Origin: JANNOG01 sp050329415 | GTDB taxonomy: Bacteria > Actinomycetota > Actinomycetes > Actinomycetales > JBBAYJ01 | NCBI GenBank assembly: GCA_050329415.1 | Contig: JBHJOS010000163.1 | Span: 1-37,234, forward strand | Length of the DNA stretch: 37,234 nucleotides | Reading direction: 5' to 3' | Shown: one piece after another, positions 1-8,107 of the stretch | Position numbering within the stretch: position 1 is the stretch's first letter | Layout: every line of letters starts with the position of its first letter | The notes under the pieces: generated by a model | Databases searched by the model: none | What the model saw: the letters and a program-made list of their open reading frames with translations, nothing else | Told to the model about the DNA's origin: nothing | Translations under genes and position numbers: made by a program

Positions 1-2
1 AC

Positions 3-509
3 CTGTCGTACGTCGGGCGGGCCGCGCCGACGTTCGCGATCCTCGTGCTGCTGGCTCTGGCGCCCGACCCGTTCGGCCGCAACCAGCTCAGCACGGTGAC
101 GGCGCTGGTCCTGTTCGCCTTGCCGGTCCTGCTCACCAACGCCTACGTCGGGGTGCGCGGGGTCGACCCCGACGCCGTCGACGCCGCTCGCGGCATGGGG
201 TTGTCGGGCTGGCAGATCCTCACCCGGGTCGAGCTGCCGCTGGCGGCGCCCCTGGTCGTCGGTGGGCTGCGATTGGCGACCACGCAGGTCATCGCGACCG
301 CCACGATCGCGGCGCTGGTCGCCGGGGGTGGCCTCGGGCGTATCATCACGTTCGGCTTCGCCGTCCAGGACACCGCGGCCCTGCTCGCCGGGTCGATCCT
401 GGTAGCGGGGCTGGCGCTGACCGCCGAGGGGCTCTTCGGCCTGCTGCATCGGCGGGTGTCACGGCGTCCGGGGGAGGGCCGGTCGCCCGCCCGAGCACAG
501 TCGCGTTAG
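3..509 (+). CDS. Osmoprotectant (glycine betaine/choline-type) ABC transporter permease, 5'-truncated
   Basis: The reading frame is open from the left edge of the window, so only the C-terminal ~168 residues are seen; a GTG at 45 is internal. The protein would be the membrane subunit of an OpuC/ProW-type importer for compatible solutes. A BPD_transp_1 domain is visible: several hydrophobic segments and the EAA-type loop around 'DAARGMGLSGWQILTRVELP', which contacts the ATPase, followed by the family-typical 'LAAPLVVGGLRLATTQVIA'. The tail is basic and Arg-rich. The binding-protein gene follows on the same strand after 207 bp, as is usual in such operons, and its product supports the osmoprotectant assignment. 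The exact substrate cannot be read from sequence. Confidence 0.85.
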   Translation: MSYVGRAAPTFAILVLLALAPDPFGRNQLSTVTALVLFALPVLLTNAYVGVRGVDPDAVDAARGMGLSGWQILTRVELPLAAPLVVGGLRLATTQVIATATIAALVAGGGLGRIITFGFAVQDTAALLAGSILVAGLALTAEGLFGLLHRRVSRRPGEGRSPARAQSR

Positions 510-716
510 CACGCTCTGCGCCGCGCCCGCCGCGGTCAGCGGCGCGTCCGATCATCACGATTGCGTGACGGATCACCGGATCGGCCACCCCCTCGGCGAC
601 CCGCCGGAGGCGGGAGGGGAGGATCTGCCCGCGGGCGAGGCCCGACTGCGGGTGCCGACCGGGCACCGGCCGGACACGCGGGAGCCGACTCCCGGGACAC
701 AGAAGGCAGGCAATCC

Positions 717-1712
717 ATGCGGACTTCACCGACCATGCGTCGACTCGCGCCGGCGGCTCTCGCCGTCGCGGCGCTGACCCTGGCCGCCTGCGGCGACGGC
801 GACGCCGACGCCGAGGACACCGGCGAGGGCGGCGCCTCGCCGGACGCCACGGACGGCGCCGGGGGCGAGGCCGCCGGCGGCGCCCTCACCGTCGGCGGCG
901 CGAACTTCACCGAGATGCTGATCATGCAGGAGATCTACGCGGCGCTGCTGCGCGACGCGGGCTACGACGTCGAGATCGTCAGCGCGGACAACCGCGAGAT
1001 CTACGCCGAGGCGCTGGCCGCCGGCGACATCGACGTGGTGCCCGAGTACGCGGCGACCTTCACCGAGTACCTCAACCAGCAGGCCAACGGGCCCGAGGCC
1101 GAGCCGATCGCCACCTCCGACGCCGGCGAGACGGTCGAGGCCGCGCAGCCGCTGGCGGCCGACCTCGGGCTGGAGATCCTCGAGCCGGCCGAGGCCGCGA
1201 ACCAGAACGGCTTCGCCGTCCTCGAGTCGTTCGCGACCGAGAACGACGTCGTGACGCTCAGCGACCTCGCCGGCGTCGGGCAGCCGATCGTCCTGGCCGC
1301 CACCGAGGAGTGCCCCGAGCGGCCGTTCTGCGAGCCGGGGCTCGAGGAGACCTACGGCCTCGACATCAGCGAGGTGCTCCCGCTCGGGTTCGGCAGCACC
1401 CAGGCCAAGCAGGCGGTGGCCGACGGCCAGGCCGACCTGGTGCTCACCGGCACCACGGATGCCACGCTGGCCGACTTCGGGCTCGTCCTGCTGGAGGACG
1501 ACCAGGGGCTGCAGCTGGCCGACAACCTGGTGCCGGTCGTCAACGCCGACGCCGCGGCCGACCAGGCGCTGGTCGACGCGCTGAACTCGCTGTCCGCGGC
1601 GATGACCACCGAGGACCTGGCCCAGCTCAACCTCCAGGTCGACGGCGAGCGCCAGCAGCCGGCGGACGTCGCCCTGGCCTACCTGGAGGAGCAGGGCCTG
1701 GTCGGGGGCTGA
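717..1712 (+). CDS. Osmoprotectant ABC transporter substrate-binding lipoprotein (OpuAC/ProX family)
   Basis: The product is 331 aa. It is exported and lipid-anchored: Arg-rich N-terminus, hydrophobic core and lipobox L-A-A-C with the modified cysteine at residue 25. A Ser/Gly/Asp-rich linker (to ~55) precedes a type II periplasmic-binding fold that starts 'LTVGGANFTEMLIMQEIYA', the hallmark of the glycine betaine/choline binding family (PF04069). 'DIDVVPEYAATFTEYL' is another family block. The frame stays open upstream to 561, but the ATG at 717 is chosen because it starts the signal peptide and has a purine-rich AAGGCAGG at 703-710. It captures a quaternary-ammonium osmolyte for the permease encoded just upstream. 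A strong hairpin terminator follows the stop. Confidence 0.9.
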   Translation: MRTSPTMRRLAPAALAVAALTLAACGDGDADAEDTGEGGASPDATDGAGGEAAGGALTVGGANFTEMLIMQEIYAALLRDAGYDVEIVSADNREIYAEALAAGDIDVVPEYAATFTEYLNQQANGPEAEPIATSDAGETVEAAQPLAADLGLEILEPAEAANQNGFAVLESFATENDVVTLSDLAGVGQPIVLAATEECPERPFCEPGLEETYGLDISEVLPLGFGSTQAKQAVADGQADLVLTGTTDATLADFGLVLLEDDQGLQLADNLVPVVNADAAADQALVDALNSLSAAMTTEDLAQLNLQVDGERQQPADVALAYLEEQGLVGG

Positions 1713-1745
1713 CCCCGGCGGCACGACTCCTCGGCGCGTTCGGGG

Positions 1746-1794
1746 CGGCGCGTCGACACCCCGTGACCGACCTGTGACGGGTGTCGGCGCGTCG
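1746..1794 (+). terminator. Hairpin terminator after the osmoprotectant operon
   Basis: Positions 1746-1761 pair with 1779-1794 (16 pairs, two of them G-T) around a 17-nt loop, 34 bp after the binding-protein stop. There is no U-tract, which is common in high-GC actinobacteria. The next gene's -10 box starts 28 bp further on, so the hairpin would insulate the two. Confidence 0.6.
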
Positions 1795-1821
1795 CTCCTC
1801 GCGACGTTGTGGCAACACCTC

Positions 1822-1835
1822 TAGCGTGCTCGGCG
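1822..1835 (+). promoter_or_regulatory. Leaderless -10 box for the coiled-coil protein gene
   Basis: TAGCGT at 1822-1827 is followed by 7 nt and a GTG at 1835. This is the geometry of leaderless actinobacterial transcripts, where the start codon is the 5' end. No ribosome binding site precedes the GTG. No -35 match was seen. Confidence 0.55.
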
Positions 1836-2605
1836 TGACAGGACGACACGCGGCAACCGGCCGCGCGTTCAGCCGGGCCCGCTTCGCCACCTGGAGCGCC
1901 CGGACCCGTGACCGCGTCGCCGACGCCGCCACCGTGGCCGGCGGCGCGGGAGTCGCGCTGGCCGGCGCCGACGTCGGTGGTCTGGCCGGCGCGGGACTGG
2001 TTGTCGCCGGGGTCGGCGCCCCGGCCGCGTGGCTGGCGTGGGGGTCGGCCCGCACGCGTCGCAAACTCCACTCGGAACAGGCGGCCCGGCGTCGTGCCGC
2101 CGCCATGGCGACTGCACAGGATGCCCGCATCCACGCGCTGCGCCAGCGGCTGCGCGACCTCGACCAGGCCCAGGCGGCCGGCCGGGACGAGCTGCGGACC
2201 GCAACGACCGGCCTGCTCGCGACCAAGGTCGAGCTCGCCGCCATGCGTTCCGAGCTCGATACCGCCCGCCACGAGCTGGGCGAGGCCCGCGAGCAGCTGG
2301 TCGACATGCGGGACCAGCTGGCGTCGCTGTTCGCCGCCGCGTCGGCACCGTCGCTGGTGCTGCCGGGTGTGTCGACCGAGACCGTAGGCGTGCAGCTCAT
2401 CCTGCCCTCGGACATCGGCTCCGGTCGCGACCGGGCCGAGCCGTTCGCCGCCGGTGACCGGCCGGCTTTCCAGGCCTTCGCCGAGTCGGACCTGGACGAC
2501 CTCACCGGGATCATCAGCGTGTCCGCGATGCTCGAGCACGCTCGCGAGCAGCAGCGGGCCGAGGCGGACGGCGACGACGACGAGGTAGCCAGCTCCGCCG
2601 CCTGA
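1835..2605 (+). CDS. Coiled-coil protein with Gly/Ala-rich hydrophobic hairpin, function unknown
   Basis: The product is 256 aa and not a family I can name. A basic N-terminus (to ~27) precedes a hydrophobic Gly/Ala stretch at ~34-69 with regular small-residue spacing ('AGGAGVALAGADVGGLAGAG'), compatible with a glycine-zipper membrane hairpin. A long charged helix at ~75-165 with Ala/Leu heptads and alternating Arg/Glu reads as a coiled coil. The C-terminal third is mixed and ends in an acidic Asp/Ala tail. The GTG at 1835 is chosen because a -10 box lies 7 nt upstream and because the 18 codons before it are Arg/Ser-rich and overlap the terminator hairpin. It is a single-gene unit between two operons. 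A membrane-anchored scaffold is one guess. Confidence 0.7.
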   Translation: MTGRHAATGRAFSRARFATWSARTRDRVADAATVAGGAGVALAGADVGGLAGAGLVVAGVGAPAAWLAWGSARTRRKLHSEQAARRRAAAMATAQDARIHALRQRLRDLDQAQAAGRDELRTATTGLLATKVELAAMRSELDTARHELGEAREQLVDMRDQLASLFAAASAPSLVLPGVSTETVGVQLILPSDIGSGRDRAEPFAAGDRPAFQAFAESDLDDLTGIISVSAMLEHAREQQRAEADGDDDEVASSAA

Positions 2606-2677
2606 CGCCACCGCCGGCCGGGCGGCGCACCAGGAGACGCCATCGATCGGCGGGCGCCGCCCGCCGCCGCGGTGAGG

Positions 2678-2690
2678 CAGGATCGGGGGG
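2678..2690 (+). promoter_or_regulatory. Possible leaderless -10 box for the first PH-domain gene
   Basis: CAGGAT at 2678-2683 lies 6 nt before the GTG at 2690. It differs from TANNNT at the first base only. The spacing equals that of the other leaderless genes here. Confidence 0.4.
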
Positions 2691-3181
2691 TGAGCGACAT
2701 CGACCCGTTCCGGCCCGAGGGTGTCGACTGGACGCCCGTGTCGCGGCGCCTCATCGGGGTCCGCATGGTGAGCGTGGCGCTCTCCGCGGCCGTGCTGGCC
2801 GTCGTGATCGTCGTGGTCGCGGTCGTGGTCGGCACCTGGCAGATCTGGCTCGCCCTCGGGTTGCCCCTGGCCAGCCTCGCCTGGTCCGCGGTCCTGGTCC
2901 CGGCGCGGGTGCGGTCGTGGGGCTACGCCGAGCGGGAGGAGGACCTCATGATCAAGCGTGGGGTGCTGTTCCGGGCACTCACCGTCGTGCCCTATGGGCG
3001 CATGCAGTACGTCGATGTCAACGCCGGGCCGCTGGACCGGCTCTTCGGAGTCGCGACGGTCCAGCTCCACACGGCCAGCGCGGCCACCGACGCCACCATC
3101 CCGGGGCTGGTCCCGGCCGAGGCCGCCCGGCTGCGCGACCGACTGACGGCCCGCGGCCGCGCCCGCCTGGCAGGACTGTGA
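2690..3181 (+). CDS. Bacterial PH-domain (DUF304/bPH_2) membrane protein, YdbS-like
   Basis: The product is 163 aa. Two adjacent hydrophobic segments (~25-75) are followed by one bPH_2 domain (~85-155). The domain has the family pattern 'YAEREEDLMIKRGVLFR' and 'VVPYGRMQYVDVNAGPLDR', then 'GVATVQLHTAS'. It should be an inner-membrane protein with a cytoplasmic PH-like domain. In Bacillus the paired YdbS/YdbT proteins are tied to resistance to antimicrobial compounds; a role here is not shown. The GTG at 2690 is preferred over an upstream GTG at 2672 because of the -10 box spacing. It overlaps the next gene by GTGA, so the two are translationally coupled and probably form a complex. Confidence 0.85.
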   Translation: MSDIDPFRPEGVDWTPVSRRLIGVRMVSVALSAAVLAVVIVVVAVVVGTWQIWLALGLPLASLAWSAVLVPARVRSWGYAEREEDLMIKRGVLFRALTVVPYGRMQYVDVNAGPLDRLFGVATVQLHTASAATDATIPGLVPAEAARLRDRLTARGRARLAGL

Positions 3182-4644
3182 CGGTGGACGCGGGCGGGCC
3201 GGCTGTCGCCCCGGTGACCGGCGCCGTCGCGACGGGACCCCGCTGGCGTCGCCTCCACCCGGCCACACCCCTGGTGAAGTCATGGTTCGCCGTGCTGGTG
3301 GCGCTCGGCATCGTGGCGGACAGCTTCGTCGGCGGGATCGGCTTCCCCGGTGCCGGCTTCGGGCCCGCGGACTTCGGCCCGGACCTCGGGTTGTCGACCC
3401 AGCTGCTGGGGGTCCTCGCGATCGCCGTCGTCGCCCTCGTGGCGAACGTCCTCGGGTGGTGGATGACGGCCTACCGGGTCGAGGAGGGTGCGCTGCAGAT
3501 GCGCAGCGGCGTGCTGACCCGCAGCTTTCGCCAGGCCCCGCTGGACCGGATCCAGGCCGTCGACGTCGTCCAGCCCATCGTGGGCCGGTTGTTCGGGCTC
3601 GCGGAGCTCCGGGTCGAGGTGGCGGGCGGGTCGGAGTCCGACGTCAGGCTCGCCTACCTGCCCGAGCGGCGGGCCCAGCAGGTGCGAAACGCCCTGCTCG
3701 CCGAGGCCGCCGGGATGTCGCTCGACGGCGACGAGGCGCCCGAGGCCCCCGAGACTCCCGTCCTCGCGGTCCCGGTCGACCGGCTGGTGGCCAGCCTCCT
3801 GCTGTCCGCCGGCCCCGCCGTGGCCGTCGTCGCTCTCGTCATGGCCGCCATGGTGGCGAGCGAGGTCCCGTGGGCTGCCGCGGCCGGTGCCTTCCCGGCC
3901 CTGCTCGGCCTCGGTGGGTTCCTGTTCTCGCGGTTCGCCCGGGGCTTCAACTTCCGCCTGGCCGCCAGCGAGGACGGCATCCGGGCCCGCGGGGGCCTCA
4001 CCGAGACCCGCGCCGCCACCATCCCGCCCGGCCGGGTCCAGGCGCTGGAGTTCGGGCAGCCGCTGCTGTGGCGACCGTGGGACTGGTGGCGGGTCCAGGT
4101 GAACATCGCGGGCTACGGCGGTGCGGGGGAGGACGCCCAGCAACGCACCGTGCTCCTGCCCGTCGGCACCCGGCTCGATGCGCTGTGGGTGCTGCGGCTC
4201 GTCGTCCCCGACATCGGCACCGACCGGCCCCTCGACGTCCTCGGCGCGGCCCTCGCGGGCACCGGCCCCGATGCGGGGTTCGTGCACTCCCCCCGCCGGG
4301 CGCGCTGGCTCGACCCGATGACCTGGCGCCGCAACGGCTACGCGGTGACCGGCACGGTGGCCCTGGTCCGAACCGGACTGCTGCGCCGCCGGCTGGTGGT
4401 CGTGCCGCACGCCCGGACCCAGAGCCTCGGCCTCACCCAGGGCCCGCTGACCCGGCGGCTGCGGCTGGCCGATGTCGGGTTGCACTCGACACCAGGGCCG
4501 GTGACCCCCGTCGTGGGCCACCTCGACGTCGCCGACGCGGTCCGGCTCGTGGCGGAGCAGGCCGTCCGGGCCGGCAGCGCGCGCGAGTCGGACCGCTCCG
4601 AGCGGTGGATGTCCGGGCCGGACCCGGAGCCCGAGCGGCCGTGA
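3178..4644 (+). CDS. PH-domain (DUF304/bPH_2) membrane protein with repeated domains, YdbT-like
   Basis: The product is 488 aa. It contains three bPH_2 repeats, each led by a hydrophobic hairpin. The first shows 'MTAYRVEEGALQMRSGVLTR' then 'DRIQAVDVVQPIVGRLFGL'. The second shows 'IRARGGLTETRAATIPPGRV', and the third 'NGYAVTGTVALVRTGLLRRR' then 'RTQSLGLTQGPLTRRL'. This is the YdbT architecture and pairs with the single-domain YdbS-like gene upstream. The GTG at 3178 overlaps that gene's TGA. Reading further upstream in frame gives only Arg/Pro-rich shadow sequence. It overlaps the DUF2520 gene by GTGA as well. Membrane location is clear from the hydrophobic pairs; ligand and partner are unknown. 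Confidence 0.88.
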   Translation: MTVDAGGPAVAPVTGAVATGPRWRRLHPATPLVKSWFAVLVALGIVADSFVGGIGFPGAGFGPADFGPDLGLSTQLLGVLAIAVVALVANVLGWWMTAYRVEEGALQMRSGVLTRSFRQAPLDRIQAVDVVQPIVGRLFGLAELRVEVAGGSESDVRLAYLPERRAQQVRNALLAEAAGMSLDGDEAPEAPETPVLAVPVDRLVASLLLSAGPAVAVVALVMAAMVASEVPWAAAAGAFPALLGLGGFLFSRFARGFNFRLAASEDGIRARGGLTETRAATIPPGRVQALEFGQPLLWRPWDWWRVQVNIAGYGGAGEDAQQRTVLLPVGTRLDALWVLRLVVPDIGTDRPLDVLGAALAGTGPDAGFVHSPRRARWLDPMTWRRNGYAVTGTVALVRTGLLRRRLVVVPHARTQSLGLTQGPLTRRLRLADVGLHSTPGPVTPVVGHLDVADAVRLVAEQAVRAGSARESDRSERWMSGPDPEPERP

Positions 4645-5570
4645 CCCCGGTCGGCGACACGGCTCCCGGACCGCACGAGCGGCCCGGTCGGCTGGGCGTG
4701 GGGATCATCGGGGCGGGTCGCGTCGGCGCGGTCCTCGGGGCGGCCCTCGCGGGGGCGGGGCACACGGTCGTCGGAGCCAGTGCGGTGAGCGCGGCCAGCA
4801 TCGAGCGGCTGGAGGTCCTCCTGCCCGGGGTGCCCCGCCTGGATCCCCTCGAGGTCGCGCGCCGCGCCGAACTGGTCCTCCTCGCCGTGCCGGACGACGC
4901 CCTCGCCGACCTGGTCGCGGGCCTCGCCGCGGTCGGTGCCTGGCAGACCGGCCAGCTGGTGGTCCACACCAGTGGCCGCCACGGTGTCGCGGTCCTCGCG
5001 CCGGCGGCCGCCGCCGGCGCCATCGGCCTCGCCGTCCACCCCGCGATGACCTTCACCGGCACCAGCCTCGACCTGGCGCGGCTGCCCGGGGCCGTGATGG
5101 CCGTCACGGCCTCGCCCGTCGTGCTGCCGATCGCCCAGGCGCTCGTCCTCGAGATGGGCTCCGAACCGGTGGTGGTGGCCGAGGAGGCCCGTGCGGCCTA
5201 TCACGCGGCGCTGGCGCACGTGGCGAACCATCTCGTCACCCTGGTGGCGCAGGGGATCGACGTGCTCGCCGGCGCCGGGGTGGAGCGGCCGTCCCGGGTG
5301 CTCGCGCCGCTGGCCGGGGCGGCCCTCGACAACGCTCTGCGGCTCGGCGACACCGCCCTCACCGGCCCGGTGTCCCGCGGGGACACCGACACCGTCGCGG
5401 CGCACCTGCGGGTGCTCGACGCCGGTCCGGTGGCCGGAGCCGCCGCCACCTACCGCGCCCTGGCCGGGGCGACCGTGGGCCGGGTCGCCGCGTCCGGCGC
5501 CCTCGACGCGGATGCGGTCCGGCGCCTGCGGGAGCTGCTGGGCGCGGACCCGGGCGAGGCGGACCGATGA
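4641..5570 (+). CDS. Rossmann-like / DUF2520 protein upstream of panC
   Basis: The product is 309 aa. The N-terminal nucleotide-binding fold has the motif 'VGIIGAGRVGAVLGAALAGA' (residues ~17-36), and a helical DUF2520 domain forms the second half ('AAYHAALAHVANHLVTLVAQ'). The layout resembles 6-phosphogluconate- or ketopantoate-reductase-type dehydrogenases. The M. tuberculosis counterpart, Rv3603c, also precedes panC. Overlaps by GTGA with the PH gene and ATGA with panC suggest co-expression with pantothenate synthesis. An NAD(P)-dependent step making pantoate is an attractive inference from neighbourhood, but no panE-specific residue pattern was verified. Confidence 0.85.
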   Translation: MTPVGDTAPGPHERPGRLGVGIIGAGRVGAVLGAALAGAGHTVVGASAVSAASIERLEVLLPGVPRLDPLEVARRAELVLLAVPDDALADLVAGLAAVGAWQTGQLVVHTSGRHGVAVLAPAAAAGAIGLAVHPAMTFTGTSLDLARLPGAVMAVTASPVVLPIAQALVLEMGSEPVVVAEEARAAYHAALAHVANHLVTLVAQGIDVLAGAGVERPSRVLAPLAGAALDNALRLGDTALTGPVSRGDTDTVAAHLRVLDAGPVAGAAATYRALAGATVGRVAASGALDADAVRRLRELLGADPGEADR

Positions 5571-6436
5571 CCCGACCGGGGGTCCTGCCCGCCGCCGCGG
5601 AGACGCTCGTCGCCACCCGGGCCGAGCTCGCCCGCCACCGCGACCGGATGAGCGGGCGGGTGGCCGCCGTGCTCACCATGGGGGCGCTGCACGAGGGGCA
5701 CCTCGCCCTGGTCGAGCGGGCCCGCGCCGTGGCCGACCACGTGGTCGTCACGGTCTTCGTCAACCCGCTGCAGTTCGGGACCGGCGAGGACCTCGACCGC
5801 TACCCGCGGACCCTGGAGGCCGACGTCGCGCTGCTGGGCGGCCGGGCGGACCTGGTGTTCGTCCCCGGGGAGGCCGAGGTGTACCCGGGCGGTCCGCCCC
5901 AGGTCCGGGTGTCCGCCGGGCCGCTGGGGGAGGTCCTCGAGGGCGCCCACCGCCCCGGTCACTTCGACGGCGTGCTCACCGTCGTCACGGTGTTGCTGCA
6001 TCTGCTGCGACCGGATGTCGCCGTCTTCGGCGAGAAGGACGCCCAGCAGCTCGCCCTGGTCCGCCGCCTCGTCGCTGACCTCGCGGTGCCGACCCGGATC
6101 GAAGCGGTGCCCACGGTCCGTGACGCCGACGGCCTCGCCCTGTCGAGCCGCAACGCCTACCTGGACCCGGCCGACCGCCGCCGCGCCCGCGCCGTGCCGG
6201 CCTCGCTCGCGGCGGCCAGGACGGCGGTGAGGTCCGGCGTGGGCGCGGCAGCGGTCCGGGCCGCGGCGGCGGCGGTGCTCGCCGCCGCCGCGGGGGTGAC
6301 GACCGACTACGTCGAGGTGGTGGACCCCGCCACCTTCGCCCCGTCGCCCGCGGAGGGTCCCGCGCTGGTCGTCGTCGCCGTCCGGGTGGGCGCGACCCGG
6401 CTCATCGACAACGCCGCCGTCGATCTGGCCCGGTGA
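5567..6436 (+). CDS. panC: Pantoate--beta-alanine ligase (pantothenate synthetase)
   Basis: The product is 289 aa, normal for the family. It condenses pantoate with beta-alanine using ATP, giving pantothenate for coenzyme A. Signature blocks are present: 'TMGALHEGHLALVERA' (37-52, HIGH-like ATP site), 'VNPLQFG', 'FGEKDAQQLALVRRLV' (KMSKS-region equivalent) and 'LALSSRNAYL'. The ATG overlaps the upstream TGA (ATGA), so translation is coupled to the DUF2520 gene. panD, which normally follows in mycobacteria, is not present downstream; a terminator hairpin overlaps the stop codon instead. Confidence 0.97.
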   Translation: MTRPGVLPAAAETLVATRAELARHRDRMSGRVAAVLTMGALHEGHLALVERARAVADHVVVTVFVNPLQFGTGEDLDRYPRTLEADVALLGGRADLVFVPGEAEVYPGGPPQVRVSAGPLGEVLEGAHRPGHFDGVLTVVTVLLHLLRPDVAVFGEKDAQQLALVRRLVADLAVPTRIEAVPTVRDADGLALSSRNAYLDPADRRRARAVPASLAAARTAVRSGVGAAAVRAAAAAVLAAAAGVTTDYVEVVDPATFAPSPAEGPALVVVAVRVGATRLIDNAAVDLAR

Positions 6437-6459
6437 CCCGCGGGCGCGGGTCACCGGGC
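6428..6459. terminator. Bidirectional hairpin between convergent panC and sulfatase genes
   Basis: Positions 6428-6441 pair perfectly with 6446-6459 (14 bp, 4-nt loop). The hairpin includes the panC stop codon and lies 24 bp before the sulfatase gene's end, so it can serve both converging transcripts. Confidence 0.7.
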
Positions 6460-6482
6460 GCGAGCGGGGTCCGGTCGCCGGA

Positions 6483-8033
6483 TCAGCGGCAGTCGCTGCC
6501 GGAGCACGTCTCCAGCTCGGCGAGGCGGGCGTCGAGAGCGGCCGCCAGCCCGGAGTCGGCCGCGCTCACCTCGGGCGCCGCCAGCAGGTTCGCCAGCTGG
6601 TACGGGTCCTGGCGCAGGTCGTAGAGCTCGATGTCGGTGACGCGGTCCGGATCGGCCTCGTCGGCGTAGGTCTCGATGTAGATGTGGGTGGTCGTCCGGA
6701 CCGCACGCCACTTCGGGACGTCGATGATCGCCGGCAGGTCCGTGTCGTACTCGTCGCTGCCGTACTCGGCCAGGAAGTCCGTCCGCCATCCCGGGGGGGA
6801 ACCGCCGTCGAACAGCGGGACCAGCGTGCGGGTGTCCAGGCCTTCGACCTGGATCCCGGCCAGGTGGAGGACCGTGGGTGCGAGGTCGGGCAGGAGGGCA
6901 AGGGCGGCCGTGGAGCCGGCGGTGACCCCCGGCCCGGCGACCACGAGGGGGATACGGATCGACTCTTCGTAGGCCGCGAACTTCTGGAGCAACCGGTGGC
7001 TGCCCCAGTTGTACCCGTTGTCCGAGGTGAAGACGAAGTAGGTCTCGTCCAGCTCGCCGGCCGCCCGGACCTCCTCGATCAGTCCGGCCACCATGTCGTC
7101 GAGCGCTTGGAGCGAGCCCATCCGGTCCTGGTACTCCTCGTCGACCGTCGCTCCGACGACGGTCGACCGCAGGTCCGCGTTCTCCTGGAGCCACTGCGGC
7201 TTGTCCGAGATGTCGGCCTCGTCGAAGTTCGGCGAGCGCGGCAGGGTCGCATCGACCCAGGTGTGGTCGGCGTGACGCGGGGCCGGCGGCATCGGGGCAT
7301 GAGGGGCCGTCGGACCGGCGAGCAGATGGAACGGCTCACCCGCGGCGGCGCTCTCGCGGACGAAGTCCCGGGACTTCGCCGCGAGCACGTCGGTGACGTA
7401 GTCCTCCTCGGCGCTGCCGTAGCTCACCAGCGTGCCGTTCTCGTTGAGCGTGTAGTCGTAGCCGGAGAAGGCGGCGGTGTCGGTGGTGCCCACGTAGGTG
7501 TCGAGGTCCGGGGGCACGTAATCGGCCGGCACGTCGTTCATCCACTTGCCGACGAATCCGGTGGCGTATCCCGCGTCCTGCAGGTGCCGGAAGACGGTGT
7601 CGTCCTCGTAGCCGTTGGCCAGGAAGGTGTCGAAGCCCGAGACCGTGTCGGGGTCGCCGTTCTCCAGCACGCCGGTGTTGTGGGCGAGGTCACCGGTGTA
7701 CAGGCTGGCCCGGGCCGGGCAGCAGGTGGGGTCGGGCGAGAACGCCTGCTCGAAGACCAGGCCGCGGTCCCGCAGCAGGGCGGCGGTCTGCGGCATGGCG
7801 TCCCAGAAGGGCACCCGGGCGTCCAGGTCGTCGGCCATGACGACGACGACGTTGGGTCGGTCGGTATCGGAGGCGGTGTCGTCCGCCCGGGCGGTCGGGG
7901 TGGTGCCGCCGTCCGGCGCCAGGACCGACCAGGCGGTGAGGGCGACCACGGCGAGGGCGGTCGCCCCGGCCACGGCTCGGTACCGGCCGCGACGGCGCCG
8001 GGACGCGGGGACGGGCGGTGGATGGGTCGTCAT
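6483..8033 (-). CDS. Secreted or membrane-anchored sulfatase (arylsulfatase A-like)
   Basis: The product is 516 aa and hydrolyses sulfate esters. An Arg-rich N-terminus and a hydrophobic segment at ~19-38 indicate export or a signal anchor, and a Thr/Asp-rich linker follows. The sulfatase domain begins 'NVVVVMADDLDARVP', with metal-binding Asp68-Asp69. The formylglycine site is C104-C-P-A-R108, matching CxPxR, so Cys104 would be oxidised by a formylglycine-generating enzyme that is not in this window. Other active-site blocks are 'FVGKWMND', 'APHAPM' and 'VFTSDNGYNWGSH'. A C-terminal pair of cysteines may form a disulfide. ATG 8033 is chosen over an in-frame start at 8123 because GGAGGG sits at 8041-8046 and the upstream part runs toward a palindrome. 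The substrate is unknown. Confidence 0.92.
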   Translation of the reverse strand: MTTHPPPVPASRRRRGRYRAVAGATALAVVALTAWSVLAPDGGTTPTARADDTASDTDRPNVVVVMADDLDARVPFWDAMPQTAALLRDRGLVFEQAFSPDPTCCPARASLYTGDLAHNTGVLENGDPDTVSGFDTFLANGYEDDTVFRHLQDAGYATGFVGKWMNDVPADYVPPDLDTYVGTTDTAAFSGYDYTLNENGTLVSYGSAEEDYVTDVLAAKSRDFVRESAAAGEPFHLLAGPTAPHAPMPPAPRHADHTWVDATLPRSPNFDEADISDKPQWLQENADLRSTVVGATVDEEYQDRMGSLQALDDMVAGLIEEVRAAGELDETYFVFTSDNGYNWGSHRLLQKFAAYEESIRIPLVVAGPGVTAGSTAALALLPDLAPTVLHLAGIQVEGLDTRTLVPLFDGGSPPGWRTDFLAEYGSDEYDTDLPAIIDVPKWRAVRTTTHIYIETYADEADPDRVTDIELYDLRQDPYQLANLLAAPEVSAADSGLAAALDARLAELETCSGSDCR

Positions 8034-8107
8034 GAGCCCACCCTCCGCGGCGGGTGTGCGGGGCCGGTCCGGGCAGGGTTCGGGCTCCGTAAGGCCGGCG
8101 GCCCTGG

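Noticed and set aside
561..716. A 52-residue N-terminal extension of the binding lipoprotein
   Set aside because: It would bury the signal peptide and lipobox; the ATG at 717 gives a normal lipoprotein signal.
726..1724. Long minus-strand frame opposite the binding-protein gene, and similar long frames opposite most other genes
   Set aside because: In GC-rich DNA antisense frames stay open by codon bias; the products are Arg/Gly/Pro/Val-rich without any recognisable domain.
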